A stretch of 64,000 nt of DNA, taken from Lentimonas sp. CC4. GTDB lineage: Bacteria; Verrucomicrobiota; Verrucomicrobiia; Opitutales; Coraliomargaritaceae. The notes beneath the pieces were generated by a model. That model did not search any database. It had not been told where the DNA came from and was given only the letters and a program-made list of their open reading frames with translations. This document shows positions 9,119-19,873 of the stretch, one piece after another. Numbering within the stretch: position 1 is the stretch's first letter; every line of letters starts with the position of its first letter. Made by a program: the position numbers and the translations under genes. The stretch covers positions 1,054,001 to 1,118,000 of the forward strand of contig NZ_CACVBO010000001.1 of the NCBI RefSeq assembly GCF_902728235.1, read 5' to 3'.

Positions 9119-11533
9119 ATGACTTCTATGCTCAAAACCATCACTCGCCTCGGCGGTATTACCCTCGCCGCTATCACGCTCCACGGCCCAGTTTACGGAC
9201 AGCTTGAGCAGACCAAAGAAATGGCGTCTCAAACACGCTGGGTAGTGAATACTATTAATTCGCGCCACTATCTTCGCGGCACAATGGAGGCGCTCGACGG
9301 CAAAGAGATGGTCGAGGCCTTCGCCGAATCATTTGACTACGGTCGCATGTATTTTCTACAAAGCGAAGTCGATGACTTCACCTTCCGCTTTGGCGATGCG
9401 ATGGAAGACTTCCTCCAAAAAGGAAATCTCTACGCCGCCTTCGAAATCTACACCGCCTTTCAAGATGACGTCAGCGCCCGAACTGATTGGGTCTACGAGC
9501 GTCTAACCCAAGACTTTGACTTTAACACCGAAGAGAGCTTTGCTCCCGACCGCCGCGAAGCCGAATGGCCAACCAGTGCTGCCGAAAGCGCTGATCTTTG
9601 GGAGCGTCGCTTAAAATACGAACTGCTCAACGAACTCCTCTCACTCGCGGGTGAAGAGAAGGAAGAAGAAGTCGAATACGGCGAAACTCAGAACCCGGAC
9701 CTCGTTAAGGATAATGACGACGAAGCCTATGACCCAACCAAGGTGCAACGCCTCCTCAATGATCCCGAGTTCATGGCTGAAACACTCGATGCCGCACGCG
9801 AAAAGATCCGCCGCCGCTACGAGCGCAACCTCACCTACATCGTCGACCGTGAAGCCGCCGAAGTTCAAGAGTCCTTCATCAACTCGATGACGCAACTCTT
9901 CGACCCACATTCCAGCTTCCTCTCTGCAGACACTCTCGAAAGCTTTAACTCTGCCGTGCAAAACTCCTTCGTTGGCATCGGTGCCCTCCTTCAAGACGAC
10001 GACGGTATTTGCACCATCAAGCAGATACTGCCCGGCGGTCCTGCCGAAGAGTCCGGCCTACTCCACGACGAAGATAAGATCCTCGCAGTCGCTCAAGGTG
10101 AGGATGGCGAATTTGAAGACGTCGTCGACATGCAGCTCCGCTACGTCGTCCGCAAAATTAAAGGCGAAAAAGACACCATCGTGCGCCTGCTCATCCGCCC
10201 TGGCTCTGCAGGCGACCCATCGATTCGCAAAGAAGTCTCGATCACTCGTGGCGAAGTCAAACTGACGGCCAACCTCGCCTCCGCGAAATTGATCCATGTT
10301 CCCGATGCGGATGGTGATCTCATCCCTGTCGGCGTCATCGAGCTGCCTTCGTTCTACGGCAACATCGGTGCAGGCGGCACATTGACCACCACTTCTGACG
10401 ATGTCACTGAGCTGCTCCAGAAGCTCAAAGCGGCAGGTGCCCAAGGCATCATCCTCGACCTTCGTATGAATGGTGGCGGCCTACTCAGCGAGGCAGTGCG
10501 CGTCGCAGGGCTCTTCATTCCCGTTGGCCCCGTCGTGCAAGTGCGCAATCCAGACGGCCGCACCGATGTCCTCTCTGACCGTGATCTCGACATACAGTGG
10601 GAAGGCCCGCTGATCGTCCTGACCTCCCGCTTCAGTGCTTCAGCCTCCGAGATCGTTGCCGGTGCACTGCAAGATCACAAGCGCGCCCTGATCGTCGGGA
10701 ACACATCCACTCACGGTAAAGGCACCGTGCAGGAAGTTTACCACATGAACACCCGCCCAGCCTTCTCTTGGTTCCAAAGCGCAGCCACACCACAGACACG
10801 TCCCGTCGCTTCCAAGATCACGATCAAGCAGTTCTACCTCCCTGGCGGCAGCTCGACGCAGCTCAAAGGCGTGCCATCCGATATTGCACTGCCCTCTGTC
10901 AACGAGTTCCTACCGATCGGTGAATCCGATCTGCCACACGCCTTGCCTTGGGATTCGATCCCAGAAGTCGAGTGGTTCAACGACTGGAAGAAGCTTAACA
11001 TTGCCAGCCCAGAAGACCCTGCACTCAAAGCCGCGCTCGCAGATCAAAGCCAGGCGCGCCAAGCATCACTGGAAGAGTTCGCATTCCTCAACGAACAGAT
11101 CGAATGGCGCCGTCAGCGCTACGACGAGAAGTCGATTTCGCTGAACCTCGAACAACGCATCGCCCGTAAGATCAAAGATCAGACTTATATCGAAGCAATG
11201 GACGACTCTTACGAAGCGCTCCGTGAGACCAATTACGCCGAAGAAGCAATCATCCTCAAGATCGCCGAAGAGCAAGAAGCAGAATCCAAGCAGAACTTAC
11301 TGGATGCTGAAGCTGCAGAAGTCGCCCTCGCAGCGGAAGATCCAGCCGGATCGCGACAGACAGAGCTCGGCATCGAAAGTGAAAGCACAGAGGAAGATGA
11401 AGAAGACAAGCCAGCCTTCGACATCTACCTACGTGAAAGCGCCCGTATCATGGCCGACTGGATTCAGATCGAAGCAGCTGATAAACCAGCAGCCATGACA
11501 ATCAACGTCATGGATCCAGCCGAGGCGCTCTAA
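9119..11533 (+). CDS. C-terminal processing (tail-specific) protease, S41A family
   Basis: This 804-residue exported protease is the long Prc/Tsp type. An N-terminal signal peptide (about residues 1-27, ending VYG) leads to an N-terminal helical domain. A PDZ domain follows at about residues 280-360 ([12 protein letters not shown]... [16 protein letters not shown]), then the S41 catalytic core. By alignment with E. coli Tsp, the Ser-Lys dyad should be Ser508 (in FSASASE) and Lys534 (in THGKGTVQ), with Asp519 also conserved. The C-terminal 200 residues are charged and helical. It should degrade or trim periplasmic proteins from their C-termini. It is a single-gene unit followed by a strong terminator. 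Confidence 0.92.
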   Translation: MTSMLKTITRLGGITLAAITLHGPVYGQLEQTKEMASQTRWVVNTINSRHYLRGTMEALDGKEMVEAFAESFDYGRMYFLQSEVDDFTFRFGDAMEDFLQKGNLYAAFEIYTAFQDDVSARTDWVYERLTQDFDFNTEESFAPDRREAEWPTSAAESADLWERRLKYELLNELLSLAGEEKEEEVEYGETQNPDLVKDNDDEAYDPTKVQRLLNDPEFMAETLDAAREKIRRRYERNLTYIVDREAAEVQESFINSMTQLFDPHSSFLSADTLESFNSAVQNSFVGIGALLQDDDGICTIKQILPGGPAEESGLLHDEDKILAVAQGEDGEFEDVVDMQLRYVVRKIKGEKDTIVRLLIRPGSAGDPSIRKEVSITRGEVKLTANLASAKLIHVPDADGDLIPVGVIELPSFYGNIGAGGTLTTTSDDVTELLQKLKAAGAQGIILDLRMNGGGLLSEAVRVAGLFIPVGPVVQVRNPDGRTDVLSDRDLDIQWEGPLIVLTSRFSASASEIVAGALQDHKRALIVGNTSTHGKGTVQEVYHMNTRPAFSWFQSAATPQTRPVASKITIKQFYLPGGSSTQLKGVPSDIALPSVNEFLPIGESDLPHALPWDSIPEVEWFNDWKKLNIASPEDPALKAALADQSQARQASLEEFAFLNEQIEWRRQRYDEKSISLNLEQRIARKIKDQTYIEAMDDSYEALRETNYAEEAIILKIAEEQEAESKQNLLDAEAAEVALAAEDPAGSRQTELGIESESTEEDEEDKPAFDIYLRESARIMADWIQIEAADKPAAMTINVMDPAEAL

Positions 11534-11563
11534 GCAGCACGACACTTCATCTTCATGCCACCG

Positions 11564-11594
11564 GGCAGTTCCTTCGGGAGCTGCCTGTTTTTTT
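11564..11594 (+). terminator. Rho-independent terminator of the tail-specific protease gene
   Basis: The stem GGCAGTTCC-TTCG-GGAGCTGCC has a stable TTCG tetraloop and one G-U pair, and is followed by TG and a run of seven T. It lies 31 bases past the protease stop codon. Confidence 0.9.
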
Positions 11595-11608
11595 GGGGAA
11601 GGCGACAA

Positions 11609-12025
11609 CTACTTCAGCTTCTTTAAAAACGCCTCACGCTTCGCCTGCTCCACCCAATCGTGGCGAACGATCGCAAACACAGAGCCATCTTTCATGTAAA
11701 TAATGGACGCGTCCTCTTTGGATCGGATGCGAAAGGCCACCACAATGAGCAGGACGAACAGAGTCGGTAACAATCCCCAAAAGACCAAACTCACATCATC
11801 CCCTTGAGTCGCCAGCACCATGAGACCAGCGACCACGGCCGCCATCACCAAATATGGTGCCTTGCCTTCGGTTTTCTTGCCATGCCGCCCGATATGCGGA
11901 TCCAGATTTGAAAGTGCCGTGCTGCGGCTGCCGCTATCACGCCCGAGATCCCACTCATGCTCAATCCGACCGCCCTCAAGTTTGAGGTGATCCCAACGCT
12001 TCCCCTTTTTTTGCTCTAATTTCAT
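11609..12025 (-). CDS. Hypothetical two-helix membrane protein
   Basis: The protein is 138 aa, starting MKLEQKKGKRWDHLKLEGG. A charged N-terminal region (about 1-56) is followed by two closely spaced hydrophobic segments (about 57-73 and 79-98, YLVMAAVVAGLMVLA and VFWGLLPTLFVLLIVVAF). A short cytoplasmic C-terminal segment reads SIIYMKDGSVFAIVRHDW. I recognise no family. It stands alone, convergent with the protease gene and separated by 72 bp from the next minus-strand gene upstream. Confidence 0.6.
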   Translation of the reverse strand: MKLEQKKGKRWDHLKLEGGRIEHEWDLGRDSGSRSTALSNLDPHIGRHGKKTEGKAPYLVMAAVVAGLMVLATQGDDVSLVFWGLLPTLFVLLIVVAFRIRSKEDASIIYMKDGSVFAIVRHDWVEQAKREAFLKKLK

Positions 12026-12097
12026 GTGATGTATGCTGCTATAGATTTCGCGAGCGGAAGCCTTGCGGGTCGAAACCTTACTGACGACTACAAACCG

Positions 12098-12808
12098 CTA
12101 TCGAGCGATATCGCGAGCCCCAGCTTCCCAAACAACATCGCATATCAGCGGTTTATGGTCAGATGCAACACGCGCCAGCGATGTGTAGACTGTATGAAAG
12201 GATACACGTTCCGCACGTCCCCGTAAGGCAATACGATCGAGTGCAAATAAGCTCCTCTTCGCCGGAAAGGTTTTAATTGCCGATATATGATCAAACTGAC
12301 GAACAAAGTGTCGAAAATAGCCTCGATACGGAAACCACTCGTTGAGATCTCCAAGGAGTATCACACGTGTCTCTGACTCTGCACTGGGTAAATGATCTAA
12401 CACGGCCTGCACCTGCCGCTTGCGCTCATTTCCAATAATATCCAAATGCGTGGCAAGTATACGATAGCGGGATTGGTCGATCATACTGTCCGCGATGATC
12501 AAACCACGGGGTTCCCCTCCTTGCGTGGGCAATTCAATGCGCTCCAGCTGATCCGGCGGTTCGCGCAGAAGCAGCACATTTCCATAATCTGCGGAAGGCT
12601 TGCGCATTGTTTTCCCATAGATCACCGCCGAGTATGCGAGCGTTTGCAATTGCTGCAGAAAGTTGCGGTCAAGTGCGTCATCACTGTGCACCTCTTGCAA
12701 GCAGACAACATCGGCATCGACTGCTTGGATGACCTCTAGAATTCGCTGCGGAGATTCGACGCCGTCGCTGCCGATACAGCCATGAATATTGTAACTAAGA
12801 ATACGCAT
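12098..12808 (-). CDS. Endonuclease/exonuclease/phosphatase (EEP) family hydrolase
   Basis: This 236-residue protein has the EEP fold motifs: MRILSYNIHGC at the start (metal-site Asn), VVCLQEVH (metal-binding Glu), ILLGDLNEW in the middle (catalytic Asp and Asn), and VASDHKPL at the end (SDH, catalytic Asp-His pair). Such enzymes hydrolyse phosphodiester bonds in nucleic acids, phospholipids or sphingolipids with Mg2+. There is no signal peptide, so it is probably cytoplasmic. It lies 24 bp downstream of a phospholipase D-VTT fusion on the same strand. This pairing is familiar in other bacteria (recalled) and points to phospholipid chemistry rather than DNA repair, though the substrate is not proven. 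Confidence 0.85.
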   Translation of the reverse strand: MRILSYNIHGCIGSDGVESPQRILEVIQAVDADVVCLQEVHSDDALDRNFLQQLQTLAYSAVIYGKTMRKPSADYGNVLLLREPPDQLERIELPTQGGEPRGLIIADSMIDQSRYRILATHLDIIGNERKRQVQAVLDHLPSAESETRVILLGDLNEWFPYRGYFRHFVRQFDHISAIKTFPAKRSLFALDRIALRGRAERVSFHTVYTSLARVASDHKPLICDVVWEAGARDIAR

Positions 12809-12832
12809 CGTAGTCAGTTTTACTAGTAGAGC

Positions 12833-14986
12833 TTACTTAAACCACTTCTTGGCTGCAATACTGAGCCCAATTAGGGCTGCAATTCCCAGAACGAGGTAGA
12901 GCCAAGTCTGCCAACTCGGGTCGGTGTAAGCGCCCTTTGCTTGATGCGTCACAAAGACCACCCCTGCCATGCCAGGTAGCATGCCGAGGCAGGATCCCGC
13001 CACGAAGGTGCGCAGCTTCATCTTGGAGATACCAGCCACGAGATTGATCACAACAAAGGGCGCAATGGGCACCACCCGTAATAGCGCCACCGAGAAAATA
13101 CCACGGTTTTGAATCTGCTTACTCAGTTTCTGCAACCGATCGGCAAACAACTTCTCAAGCACAGGTTGCCCCGCTCGAGCACCGATATAGAACGCTGCAA
13201 TAGCACTGAGTATGGATCCGATGAAACCACACCCGAGCGCCGCCCATGGCCCGATCACTAGGGTCGCGGACACCAACAGCAGGTTGATCGATATCGCCGC
13301 AAGCCCAGCAAGGAAGAAAATGATAAACAGCAACGGCAACGTCCAAGCACTCTGATTTAGAGTTTCAAAGAAAGTCTCAACAGAATCTTTATCGATCACA
13401 CTGCCCCACGCTTCTTTCAACCCTAGCCCAACGAGGAAGACTGCGACAACTGCACAGCCAATCATGATGCGACGCTTCAGTGTCGAGTGGTCGCTATCCG
13501 TGTCGGAGGCAGTCATCGCTTTGTTGACCCAATAGCCGGGATCAATCGGATCGTCCGGATCCAACAGTTGAGTATCAGCCAATTTGCGAGTGAACGGCCC
13601 TGAGCAACCAATGCTCAGCTTTCGCAACTGGTGCATGCTGCCTTCATTGAGGGCCTCGATCGTTTGATTGATCGAACCTTTGTTTTCGAGCACGCGATCC
13701 ACTTCATCAGCGTCTGTAGCCAAATGCATCGCGAGCAGGCGGCGCAACAGTTCGGGAGCCGCATTAGAGGCCTGGCCTAAGCCGAGCGCCATCATAATCT
13801 CGGAATCCACTTTCATGGATCGGTTACTCAAATTGGCCGAGCCAATCATTACCACTCGGTCGTCACAGATCAATGCCTTCGCATGCACATAGATTTGGCT
13901 TTCATTGCCATCTGCATCCCGCACATGCGGATAATACGCACCAAATCGTTTATGCGTATCCGCTGCGACCAGCTTCTCCAAGAGTCGGCAGCGTAAGAGC
14001 CCGAGCGTCCCCTCTTCTAGCCAACCGCCGGTATCTTGCGTTAATAGGATCGTCACCTCAGGGCCATCGTCTTGTTTAAGCCTTTTAATCAGCGCATCTG
14101 TAATGGCATGCGAGGAGAGATACTGATTCTCTATATAAATATAACGCTCCGCCGATGCGATCATATCGAGATGTAATTGCTCGATTTGAGTGACCTCGGG
14201 ATAGTCTTTATACCCTGAGTATGTCAAAGCGAAGACCGTATTCGCTTGATCGAAATCAGGCTCTAGTGATTCCGGCCACACCTTGCTCGACTGTTCCACT
14301 TTAGGCCATGGTGCAGCTTGCTGTGTCGCCCGTTGCCAACGCTCACGGCAGAGGTCATCGAGTTTATTAGCTGCCGGACCAGAGATAGCTGCATGAATGT
14401 CATGGTAAGGTTGATACGACTCACCCTTGGCTGTTACCCGACGTGTGTCCTCAGGCAGGTGTGCGGCCGTATCCCAACGCCACGCACTGATGTCCATTCC
14501 CCCGCAGAAGGCAAAGTCCCCGTCGATCACGACCACTTTCTGGTGGTGTGATGCGCCAATGTTAATCGCAGCATCTGTCTCCAATTTTATACGCGGGTGC
14601 GGCTCCTGACGAAAGCGAGTGAATGGGATCCAATCGCGCTCCACCAAATAGACCATCGAGTAGTCCCAAAGTAAAATATAGACCTCCAGCTCAGGCTTTT
14701 GCTCTACCACCTCGTAAATAAAATCGACAAGCGACGTTGGCAGAGAGTCATCGTGAGACGCGTCACGAATCAATTCCACATCTCCCATCAAGTCCCATGC
14801 AAGTATGCAGACAGTGCGCTCGGCTTGCATAATGGCTTCGCGGAAGGCTTTATAATAGCTCGCACCATCGACGATAAAGGCACCTTTATCAGTCTGCGCC
14901 TTTTGCCAGTAATTCTGGTCAGGTTTCAGCTCGACAAAGTCTTTGCCTAAACAATTTGTGTGAGGGTCTTTAGCGGATTCGCTCAT
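12833..14986 (-). CDS. Phospholipase D-like protein fused to a VTT/TVP38 membrane domain
   Basis: The protein is 717 aa. The N-terminal two thirds is a phospholipase D superfamily enzyme with both HKD motifs: HHQKVVVIDG around residue 148 and VHAKALICDD around residue 367 (followed by GSANLSNRS). After a linker there is a hydrophobic segment near 505-525. A C-terminal VTT (SNARE-associated/DedA-like, TVP38) domain covers about 540-700, with the LRVVPIAPFVVINLVAG signature. The enzyme part may make or hydrolyse phospholipids (cardiolipin synthase-like) or transfer phosphatidyl groups, while the VTT part may move lipids across the inner membrane. The EEP hydrolase gene follows 24 bp downstream. 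Confidence 0.9.
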   Translation of the reverse strand: MSESAKDPHTNCLGKDFVELKPDQNYWQKAQTDKGAFIVDGASYYKAFREAIMQAERTVCILAWDLMGDVELIRDASHDDSLPTSLVDFIYEVVEQKPELEVYILLWDYSMVYLVERDWIPFTRFRQEPHPRIKLETDAAINIGASHHQKVVVIDGDFAFCGGMDISAWRWDTAAHLPEDTRRVTAKGESYQPYHDIHAAISGPAANKLDDLCRERWQRATQQAAPWPKVEQSSKVWPESLEPDFDQANTVFALTYSGYKDYPEVTQIEQLHLDMIASAERYIYIENQYLSSHAITDALIKRLKQDDGPEVTILLTQDTGGWLEEGTLGLLRCRLLEKLVAADTHKRFGAYYPHVRDADGNESQIYVHAKALICDDRVVMIGSANLSNRSMKVDSEIMMALGLGQASNAAPELLRRLLAMHLATDADEVDRVLENKGSINQTIEALNEGSMHQLRKLSIGCSGPFTRKLADTQLLDPDDPIDPGYWVNKAMTASDTDSDHSTLKRRIMIGCAVVAVFLVGLGLKEAWGSVIDKDSVETFFETLNQSAWTLPLLFIIFFLAGLAAISINLLLVSATLVIGPWAALGCGFIGSILSAIAAFYIGARAGQPVLEKLFADRLQKLSKQIQNRGIFSVALLRVVPIAPFVVINLVAGISKMKLRTFVAGSCLGMLPGMAGVVFVTHQAKGAYTDPSWQTWLYLVLGIAALIGLSIAAKKWFK

Positions 14987-15073
14987 GAGTATTCATTGCT
15001 GAGAGTGTCAGGAAAGAATCGTTCAGACACATATAGCATGATGCGTGCCTTCGCAACGCCACTGCTATAAACC

Positions 15074-15137
15074 TATATTCAGGAGTTCGACGGAGGTCTG
15101 CCTACTAACTTCTAACTACTCTTTTAAAGTTAAAGGA
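15074..15137. repeat. Dispersed TTAGAAG/CTACTCTTTTAA repeat, copy A (overlaps vapC end)
   Basis: This is a short copy of a family seen at 24527, 37104, 48305 and 54995. It has a GGAGTTCGACGGAGGTCTGC left part and a CTTCTAACTACTCTTTTAAAG right part. The right end runs into the vapC reading frame, and its CTA triplet on the plus strand is the TAG stop of vapC. Confidence 0.75.
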
Positions 15138-15556
15138 TGCTTCCAACGTAGGCCTTTGAATCGAGCAAAGTCGCTGTCAGTGGATATCCATTCGCAATCA
15201 TATTCAATCGCGAGTGCGCCATGCCACGCATCGGCCACCAATTTCCCACGTGCCGGCAACTCCACACAAAGCTTCTGAAAAATCTCCCAATTCCGCGCCC
15301 CCGGGCGCAAGACGCAGGCCTGCGGACGTTTGCGTAGATTATCACAAAACGCCAAAGCCGTCTCAATTGGAGTCGGGTCTTTGAAGATCTTTCGATTTGT
15401 CACGATCCGAACGAAGCCAGTCAGCACGGCCTCGGAGAGCCCATATGCCTCATCACCAATCGCCATTTGAGTTATAAAATCAGCATAGGCCGCGTGCTCT
15501 TCAATCGAATCAGGCCGATGGGCATAAATCAGAACGTTGACATCACAGAGCTTCAT
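15116..15556 (-). CDS. VapC-like PIN domain toxin (putative ribonuclease)
   Basis: The 146-residue protein begins MKLCDVNVLIYAHRPDS, the PIN domain strand with the first metal-binding Asp. Further acidic residues come in LVADAWHGALAIEYDCEWISTDSDF (the ADA and TxDxDF positions), completing a typical Mg2+-dependent PIN nuclease site. It would act in the cytoplasm on tRNA, rRNA or mRNA. The start overlaps the upstream antitoxin stop by 4 bp (ATGA type), so the pair is translationally coupled. The last codons read TLKE-stop, and the stop lies inside a dispersed repeat, suggesting that the original C-terminus was changed by the repeat. Confidence 0.88.
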   Translation of the reverse strand: MKLCDVNVLIYAHRPDSIEEHAAYADFITQMAIGDEAYGLSEAVLTGFVRIVTNRKIFKDPTPIETALAFCDNLRKRPQACVLRPGARNWEIFQKLCVELPARGKLVADAWHGALAIEYDCEWISTDSDFARFKGLRWKHPLTLKE

Positions 15557-15801
15557 TTCCCGTAACGAGCCTCATCCTCTGCAGCTAACAATGCACTCGG
15601 TTGATCCAGATTCACGCCAGCCTGCGAGCCCTCGCTACCATACGTCACCAACTCAAAGGGTGGCTGCTCTTCGGCCTGCTCTGCCCGCAATGCCGCACGA
15701 CCCGCTTCTGCCAGAAATGCACTCATACTCTGCCCCCGATTCCGTGAACACTCCCGGAATCGCTCGGCCAATTCGTCATCGAGTAATATACTAGTCCTCA
15801 T
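15553..15801 (-). CDS. VapB-like ribbon-helix-helix antitoxin
   Basis: The protein is about 82 aa, starting MRTSILLDDELAERFRE, an RHH strand-helix unit typical of CopG/VapB antitoxins (about residues 1-45). The acidic, flexible C-terminal half should bind and neutralise the PIN toxin. A TTG codon at 15822 could extend it by 7 residues, but the palindromic operator covers exactly that segment, so ATG 15801 is preferred. It overlaps the toxin start by 4 bp. The antitoxin presumably represses its own promoter through the palindrome immediately upstream. Confidence 0.85.
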   Translation of the reverse strand: MRTSILLDDELAERFRECSRNRGQSMSAFLAEAGRAALRAEQAEEQPPFELVTYGSEGSQAGVNLDQPSALLAAEDEARYGK

Positions 15802-15803
15802 AG

Positions 15804-15838
15804 GTAATATAATATTACTCAAATCGAAAATTCGTCAA
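15804..15838 (-). promoter_or_regulatory. vapBC promoter and palindromic operator
   Basis: GTAATATAATATTAC at 15804-15818 is a perfect palindrome around one central base, ending 2 bp before the preferred antitoxin ATG. On the minus strand, TTGACG (15833-15838) could be the -35 box and TATTAT (15809-15814, within the palindrome) the -10 box with an 18-bp spacer. The transcript would then start almost at the ATG, giving a leaderless mRNA. An RHH dimer on the palindrome would block the -10 box. The promoter reading is inference; the palindrome is directly visible. Confidence 0.6.
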
Positions 15839-16024
15839 GCCGGGGTAAAGGATAGCCTGCAAGCAAGAATACTACAGCGATCAATGGGGCACATGATAGC
15901 CGAGCACTCTTCCAGTCATTGACGGACTGCTCGCGGCAAGTGCACTCAGTCACGGACTGACTATTGCAACTCGAAACATCGCAGAGTTCGGGCGTGAAAA
16001 TGGTCAATCTGTTTGAGAGCTGAG

Positions 16025-16906
16025 TCCTACTGTCGCAGGCGAAACAACCGCCCTTGAGGCCTGGTCGCGTCGTTGGTGCCCCTCGTTCGATTTGAAGCGA
16101 GACAGTGCTGTCGCGGTCTTCGCCAATTCGACAAGCTCATGGTCTTAGACGGAACAAAGCCCCTACGCATTCTCCACGGTGCGACCGTGGAGACCTATAA
16201 CGTTCCACGATAAATGTTCCACGACGACACCTTTTGGGATAAGTTCAAGCTGATCCCTTTAAATAAAAGGAAATCAACCGTTCCACGATAAATGTTCCAC
16301 AGCCGATTCGTAGGGGCTTTGCTTGCGAAGACCGCGCGTGTGCAAATGACAACAACCGCTCTTACGGCTTGGTCGTGTCGTTGGAGGCGCTCGGTCGATT
16401 TGAAGCTAGGTAGTGCGGTCGCGGCCTTCGCAGAGCAAAGCCTCTACGCATACAACAAGCTGATGTATTAGACACCTCAGTCGTAGGATTGATCGTTCCT
16501 CGATAAATGTTCTACAGCCGATTCGTAGGGGCTTTGCTCGCGAAGACCGCGCGTGTGCAAATGACGACAACCGCTCTTGAGGCTTGGTCGTGTCAGTGGT
16601 GTCGCTCGTTCGATTTGAAGCCAAGCAGTGCGGTCGCGGTCTTCGCAGAGCAAAGCCCCTACACTTAAAGCAAGCTGATGTATTAGACACCTCAGTCGTA
16701 GGATCGATCGTTCTTGGATAAATGTTCCACAGCCGATTCGTAGGGGCTTTGCTCCGTCTAAGACCATGAGCTTGTCGAATTGGCGAAGACCGCGCGTGTG
16801 CAAATGACGACAACCGCTCTTACGGCTTGGTCGTGTCAGTGGTGTCGCTCGTTCGATTTGAAGCCAAGCAGTGCGGTCGCGGTCTTCGCAGAGCAAAGCC
16901 CCTACA
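16025..16906. repeat. Non-coding array of 215-bp tandem repeats with inverted arms
   Basis: Units start with GATTCGTAGGGGCTTTGCT at 16305, 16520 and 16735, an exact 215-bp period. A diverged fourth copy of the body lies at 16025-16166. Within each unit the left arm (GTAGGGGCTTTGCTC then GCGAAGACCGCG) is the reverse complement of the right arm (CGCGGTCTTCGC then GAGCAAAGCCCCTAC), so each could fold into a hairpin. A longer version of the arm at 16113-16166 is the reverse complement of 16740-16793 with 53 of 54 bases matching. The spacers carry GTTCCACGATAAATGTTCCAC. Frames across the array are an artefact of the repeats. Nothing else was seen between 15839 and 16025. Confidence 0.85.
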
Positions 16907-16910
16907 AACA

Positions 16911-16943
16911 AAAAAACGCGCCTCCTTGCGGAGACGCGTTTTT
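16911..16943 (-). terminator. Rho-independent terminator of the atp operon
   Basis: A stem ACGCG-C-CTCC / GGAG-A-CGCGT with a TTGC loop is flanked by A-run and T-run, so it works in both directions. It is 22 bp past the atpC stop codon and separates the operon from the repeat array. Confidence 0.85.
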
Positions 16944-16964
16944 GAAAACTATGTGTCGGTTCGC

Positions 16965-17375
16965 TTAGCGACGACGGCCTTTGGAGAGCTTCTGAGCAAT
17001 CAAGAACTGAATATTCGATTCAAGCTTCTCGACCTCGTCTGGATCGTGACCTTCGGTCGCTGCGACACGAAGTGCTTCTTCGGCACGTGCTTGAGCGGAC
17101 TCAACGTCGGCTAGGTCGATGTCTTTTACGTCGACGGCCGCTTCAGTGAGAACAGAGATGGTATTACCGATCACCTTGGCGAAGCCATGGTCTACAGCGA
17201 TGAACTCAGCCCCAGAACCTTTGATTACCTTCAATTCGCCAGCGACGATTTTGGTAACCATTGGAATGTGACCAGTCAAGATACCTGCCTCGCCCGACTC
17301 AGTCGGCAATACGACCTGATCGGCTTCGGTTGTAAGGACAACTGCGTCAGGCGTGATGATTTCGAGTTTAAGCAT
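16965..17375 (-). CDS. atpC: F-type ATP synthase epsilon subunit
   Basis: The protein is 136 aa: an N-terminal beta-sandwich (MLKLEIITPDAVVLTTEAD, VVLPTESGEAGILTGHIPMVT with the conserved GxxGIxxxHxP pattern) and a C-terminal helical region (LADVESAQARAEEALRVAAT) that can inhibit rotation. It is the last gene of the operon, 95 bp after atpD, a gap longer than the others in the operon that contains a small hairpin. It is part of the F1 central stalk on the cytoplasmic side. Length is normal. Confidence 0.95.
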   Translation of the reverse strand: MLKLEIITPDAVVLTTEADQVVLPTESGEAGILTGHIPMVTKIVAGELKVIKGSGAEFIAVDHGFAKVIGNTISVLTEAAVDVKDIDLADVESAQARAEEALRVAATEGHDPDEVEKLESNIQFLIAQKLSKGRRR

Positions 17376-17456
17376 GTTTTTAGAATTTAGATTTAAGAAA
17401 TTAGATTTAAGAAATGGAAATAATCTCTAATTTCTACTTTCTTATCTCTTATTTTA

Positions 17457-17470
17457 GGCAGCTTCGCTGC

Positions 17471-17471
<1 letters not shown>
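17457..17471 (-). other. Small hairpin directly at the end of atpD
   Basis: On the minus strand GGCAGC-GAA-GCTGCC follows the atpD stop almost immediately and is followed by an A/T-rich stretch with a 14-base direct repeat (TTAGATTTAAGAAA twice, near 17388-17416). It could be a weak attenuator or an mRNA processing signal between beta and epsilon, but this is inference. Confidence 0.4.
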
Positions 17472-18925
<1,454 letters not shown>

Positions 18926-18936
18926 TTAATAAGGAA

Positions 18937-19833
<897 letters not shown>

Positions 19834-19873
19834 GGTTTAAATTACGAATTAAGAATTACAAATTAGGAATGTC

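Noticed and set aside
16305-16906. Possible CRISPR array
   Set aside because: The period is 215 bp with repeated spacers, and there are no short identical direct repeats with unique spacers and no cas genes.
16406-16911. Two long overlapping minus-strand frames over the repeat array
   Set aside because: They are internally repetitive with the 215-bp DNA period, read arms and spacers alike, and have no protein-like composition. The repeat is non-coding.
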